Source: Bacteroidia bacterium
GTDB lineage: Bacteria; Bacteroidota; Bacteroidia; AKYH767-A; OLB10
Assembly (NCBI GenBank): GCA_025450095.1
Contig: JANWID010000200.1
Span: 1-6,856 of the forward strand
Reading direction: 5' to 3'
Length of the DNA: 6,856 bases
The position numbers and the translations under genes were made by a program. Of this stretch, positions 5,249-6,856 are shown piece after piece. The notes under the pieces are model-generated. The model was not told where the DNA came from. It made no database searches and saw nothing but the letters and a program-made list of their open reading frames with translations. Each line of letters starts with the position of its first letter. Positions within the stretch are counted from its first letter, which is position 1.

Positions 5249-6679
5249 TTATTTTATGACTGAGAAGTCAACCCTGCGGTTCATTGTTTTGTGAGAAGTA
5301 TTTGCAAGCGGTTCTTTTTCACCTTTGGATTCGGTGCTGATACGAGCTTCTTCAATGTTATACACTTTCACCAGGTGATTCTTCACAGCGTCGGCACGTT
5401 TTTGACCCAGCTTTTGGTTGTAATCATCACCAGCAGTAAGGTCTGTATTACCAGAAACCATGATTTTAAGTTCCGGATTCAGCTTCATTGCACGGGCAAC
5501 AATCAGGATACGATCTTTGTATACCTGTTTGAGCTCTGCAGAATTTATATCAAAGAATATAGAAGGCAGGAATGAAACAACGGAGCTCATGTTATCACCA
5601 GTGTCAATAGTGATACCCTGGAAGTTGACAAGCTTACCTTTTTCTGTATTGGGTTCCAGGTCGCGGCTGTCGGCAACACCATCACTGTCGGTATCAATTT
5701 CAACTCCGTTGGCATCCACTTTCGCATTACGCAAACTGTATGGGTCTCCGTCTTTGTTATCGGGGATTCCATCAGCATCGGTGTCAATTGAAGTTCCGTC
5801 ACCATACACTTTCATACCTTCAGCTGTAGAATTGTCCTTATCGAACATATCAGAAACTCCGTCTTTATCCTTATCACCAGAAAGAATATCAACTTTATCT
5901 TTCAGGTCTGCGATATCGTTGTAAACAACTTCCATGGGATTAATCCATTCCATGGGTTTGTTTTTCTTACCGAATGTATAATTCACACCCAGGCGAAGAA
6001 AACCAAAATTGTCGTACTCAGAAACGGGGTTTGAAACTACATCTACTTTGTCGGTAAAAGTTACACGGTAATCGTAGCTAAGTGCCACATCGAATTTGCC
6101 AAACTGGTATTTGAATCCCAGGCTGGCTGGCAGCATTACTTCCCAAACATTACCGGTTTTTAAAACTACTTCTGAGGAATCAAGAATATTTTTTCCTGTC
6201 AGCTCGCCGTCGAAATTGAAAGCTCCGACACCTACCGCAACAAAGAAGTGAAATCTTTTATTTCGTTTCAGGTGAGAAATGTTTCCAAAAGTATAGACAC
6301 CTTCCAGGGCTGTTTCAATCATGGGGCTTTCATATTCCGCATCAAACATTGCAATATCGCTGTTCACGCGTTCTTTGTTTGGTCCTGCCTTGAATTGACC
6401 ATATGCACCAGACAGCCTCAACCCAATGGAGTGAGAAAGTTGGTTGGTAACGTGAAGTCCGACAGAGGGTGCAAAAGGCAAACTCTTTAATGCATTATTG
6501 TTTTTATCAGGATCATCGAGCACATCACCGAAAATGAAAGTCTGACCAAAATTCAATCCTATGGACCAACGATCATAATCTTTGCGGCTGGGAAGCCCGT
6601 ACTTGCCGGAACCCTGTGCCATCAGGCATTCACCTAAAAACAAAAAGCAACAAGTAATAAATAATACGTTTCGTTTCAT
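5249..6679 (-). CDS. OmpA-family outer membrane protein with TSP3 repeat linker
   Basis: A complete 476-residue envelope protein, predicted to anchor the outer membrane to peptidoglycan. Residues 1-21 are a signal peptide: MKRN, a hydrophobic core, then LMA|QGSG. About 38-240 are alternating beta-strand segments ending in GVNYTFGKK, consistent with a small membrane barrel. A short helical piece (251-266) leads into calcium-binding TSP3 repeats with DxDxDGxxD cores at 269-277, 299-307 and 329-337. The OmpA C-terminal domain (about 366-476) has GNTDLTAGDDYNQKLGQKRADAV, in which Asp413 and Arg428, 15 residues apart, match the pair that binds diaminopimelate. The chosen ATG at 6679 starts directly with the signal peptide. 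An in-frame ATG at 6739 would add 20 non-signal residues before it and is disfavoured. No Shine-Dalgarno; the leader is A-rich. Nothing is truncated. The physiological ligand and partners are unknown. Confidence 0.93.
   Translation of the reverse strand: MKRNVLFITCCFLFLGECLMAQGSGKYGLPSRKDYDRWSIGLNFGQTFIFGDVLDDPDKNNNALKSLPFAPSVGLHVTNQLSHSIGLRLSGAYGQFKAGPNKERVNSDIAMFDAEYESPMIETALEGVYTFGNISHLKRNKRFHFFVAVGVGAFNFDGELTGKNILDSSEVVLKTGNVWEVMLPASLGFKYQFGKFDVALSYDYRVTFTDKVDVVSNPVSEYDNFGFLRLGVNYTFGKKNKPMEWINPMEVVYNDIADLKDKVDILSGDKDKDGVSDMFDKDNSTAEGMKVYGDGTSIDTDADGIPDNKDGDPYSLRNAKVDANGVEIDTDSDGVADSRDLEPNTEKGKLVNFQGITIDTGDNMSSVVSFLPSIFFDINSAELKQVYKDRILIVARAMKLNPELKIMVSGNTDLTAGDDYNQKLGQKRADAVKNHLVKVYNIEEARISTESKGEKEPLANTSHKTMNRRVDFSVIK
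5588..5875 (-). repeat. 90-bp (30-residue) TSP3 repeats within the OmpA gene
   Basis: The linker of the OmpA-family protein repeats every 30 residues, with Asp-rich calcium-binding cores beginning at residues 269, 299 and 329. The second and third are introduced by GTSIDT and GVEIDT. A fourth register begins at residue 359 with GITIDTGDN but lacks the DGxxD part, so it looks like a degenerate repeat that merges into the peptidoglycan-binding domain. The arrangement acts as a calcium-stiffened spacer in related proteins. Confidence 0.75.
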
Positions 6680-6756
6680 GTTTGGTTTTTTTGAATTAAA
6701 CGGTATTCTCAGGCTGCAATAATAAACATTTGTTTGCATACATCATAAAGCCAAAT

Positions 6757-6787
6757 CAAATTTAATTAACAAATAACTGAATTAAAA
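6757..6787 (-). promoter_or_regulatory. Candidate promoter of the OmpA gene
   Basis: On the minus strand TAAATTTG (6764-6757) matches the -7 consensus exactly. With a 19-bp spacer, TTTT (6787-6784) occupies the -33 position, three of four bases of TTTG. Transcription would start near 6750, leaving a leader of about 70 nt before the ATG at 6679. That places the upstream in-frame ATG at 6739 within the leader. Confidence 0.55.
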
Positions 6788-6805
6788 GTGCTATGTTAAT
6801 TTATT

Positions 6806-6840
6806 GATTATTAAAAGATAATCGTTTTCATTGTTAACAA
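6806..6840. repeat. Two small symmetric sites upstream of the OmpA promoter
   Basis: GATTAT (6806-6811) and ATAATC (6818-6823) form a 6-bp inverted repeat with a 6-bp spacer, and TTGTTAACAA (6831-6840) is a perfect 10-bp palindrome. Both lie upstream of the predicted -33 box, where activator sites are often found. In AT-rich DNA such symmetry can arise by chance, so this is only a note. Confidence 0.25.
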
Positions 6841-6856
6841 AATCCACATTTTCGGA

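Noticed and set aside
5460..5924. Ser-rich 154-residue plus-strand open frame opposite the OmpA linker
   Set aside because: Its Ser/Val-rich repeats are the antisense reading of the Asp-rich TSP3 repeats, not an independent gene.
6680..6739. 20-residue N-terminal extension of the OmpA protein from the ATG at 6739
   Set aside because: It would put a signal peptide in the middle of the chain and lies in the predicted leader. The ATG at 6679 begins exactly at a normal signal peptide.

Overview
The window looks like a chromosomal segment from a member of the Bacteroidota. Three things point there. Several start-proximal regions carry the phylum's -7 promoter box TAnnTTTG, one with a well-spaced -33 TTTG. 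The genes lack convincing Shine-Dalgarno sequences and have A-rich leaders instead. The gene products are also typical of the phylum: a secreted surface protein with a W-[D/N]xxTNW motif, and an OmpA-family protein whose barrel and peptidoglycan-binding domain are joined by thrombospondin type 3 (TSP3) calcium-binding repeats. Coding DNA is of moderate GC, while the intergenic DNA is strongly AT-rich. The species cannot be told from this window.

Layout. Positions 1-557 (minus strand) hold the N-terminal 185 residues of an exported, probably cell-surface protein that runs off the left edge. Positions 558-1463 contain no gene I can support, but they hold a 10-bp-period palindromic array (714-753), several hairpin-forming inverted repeats and a short GC-rich block. 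A good promoter (1464-1494) then drives a 140-nt foldable leader, tRNA-Gly(GCC), a hairpin terminator, and tRNA-Leu(UAA), which has its own -7 box. Facing the tRNAs is mutS (1901-4537, minus), a complete 878-residue DNA mismatch sensor. Diverging from mutS is a 181-residue SpoU/TrmH-family RNA 2'-O-methyltransferase gene (4656-5201, plus). A strong hairpin (5206-5228) separates its end from the convergent OmpA/TSP3 protein gene (5249-6679, minus), whose promoter lies near 6757-6787.

How it works together. The genes are housekeeping in character (translation, RNA modification, mismatch repair, envelope integrity) and are arranged as separate short transcription units rather than one operon. 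No mobile element, CRISPR array, toxin-antitoxin pair or phage gene is visible, and I do not see a new multi-gene system. The most unusual signal is regulatory. A 16-bp sequence containing the palindrome TAAACGTTTA occurs twice in opposite orientations: once at the edge of the array behind the surface-protein gene, and once just after the -7 box of the methyltransferase gene, in the mutS/methyltransferase intergenic region. The second notable signal is the nested-helix leader in front of tRNA-Gly.
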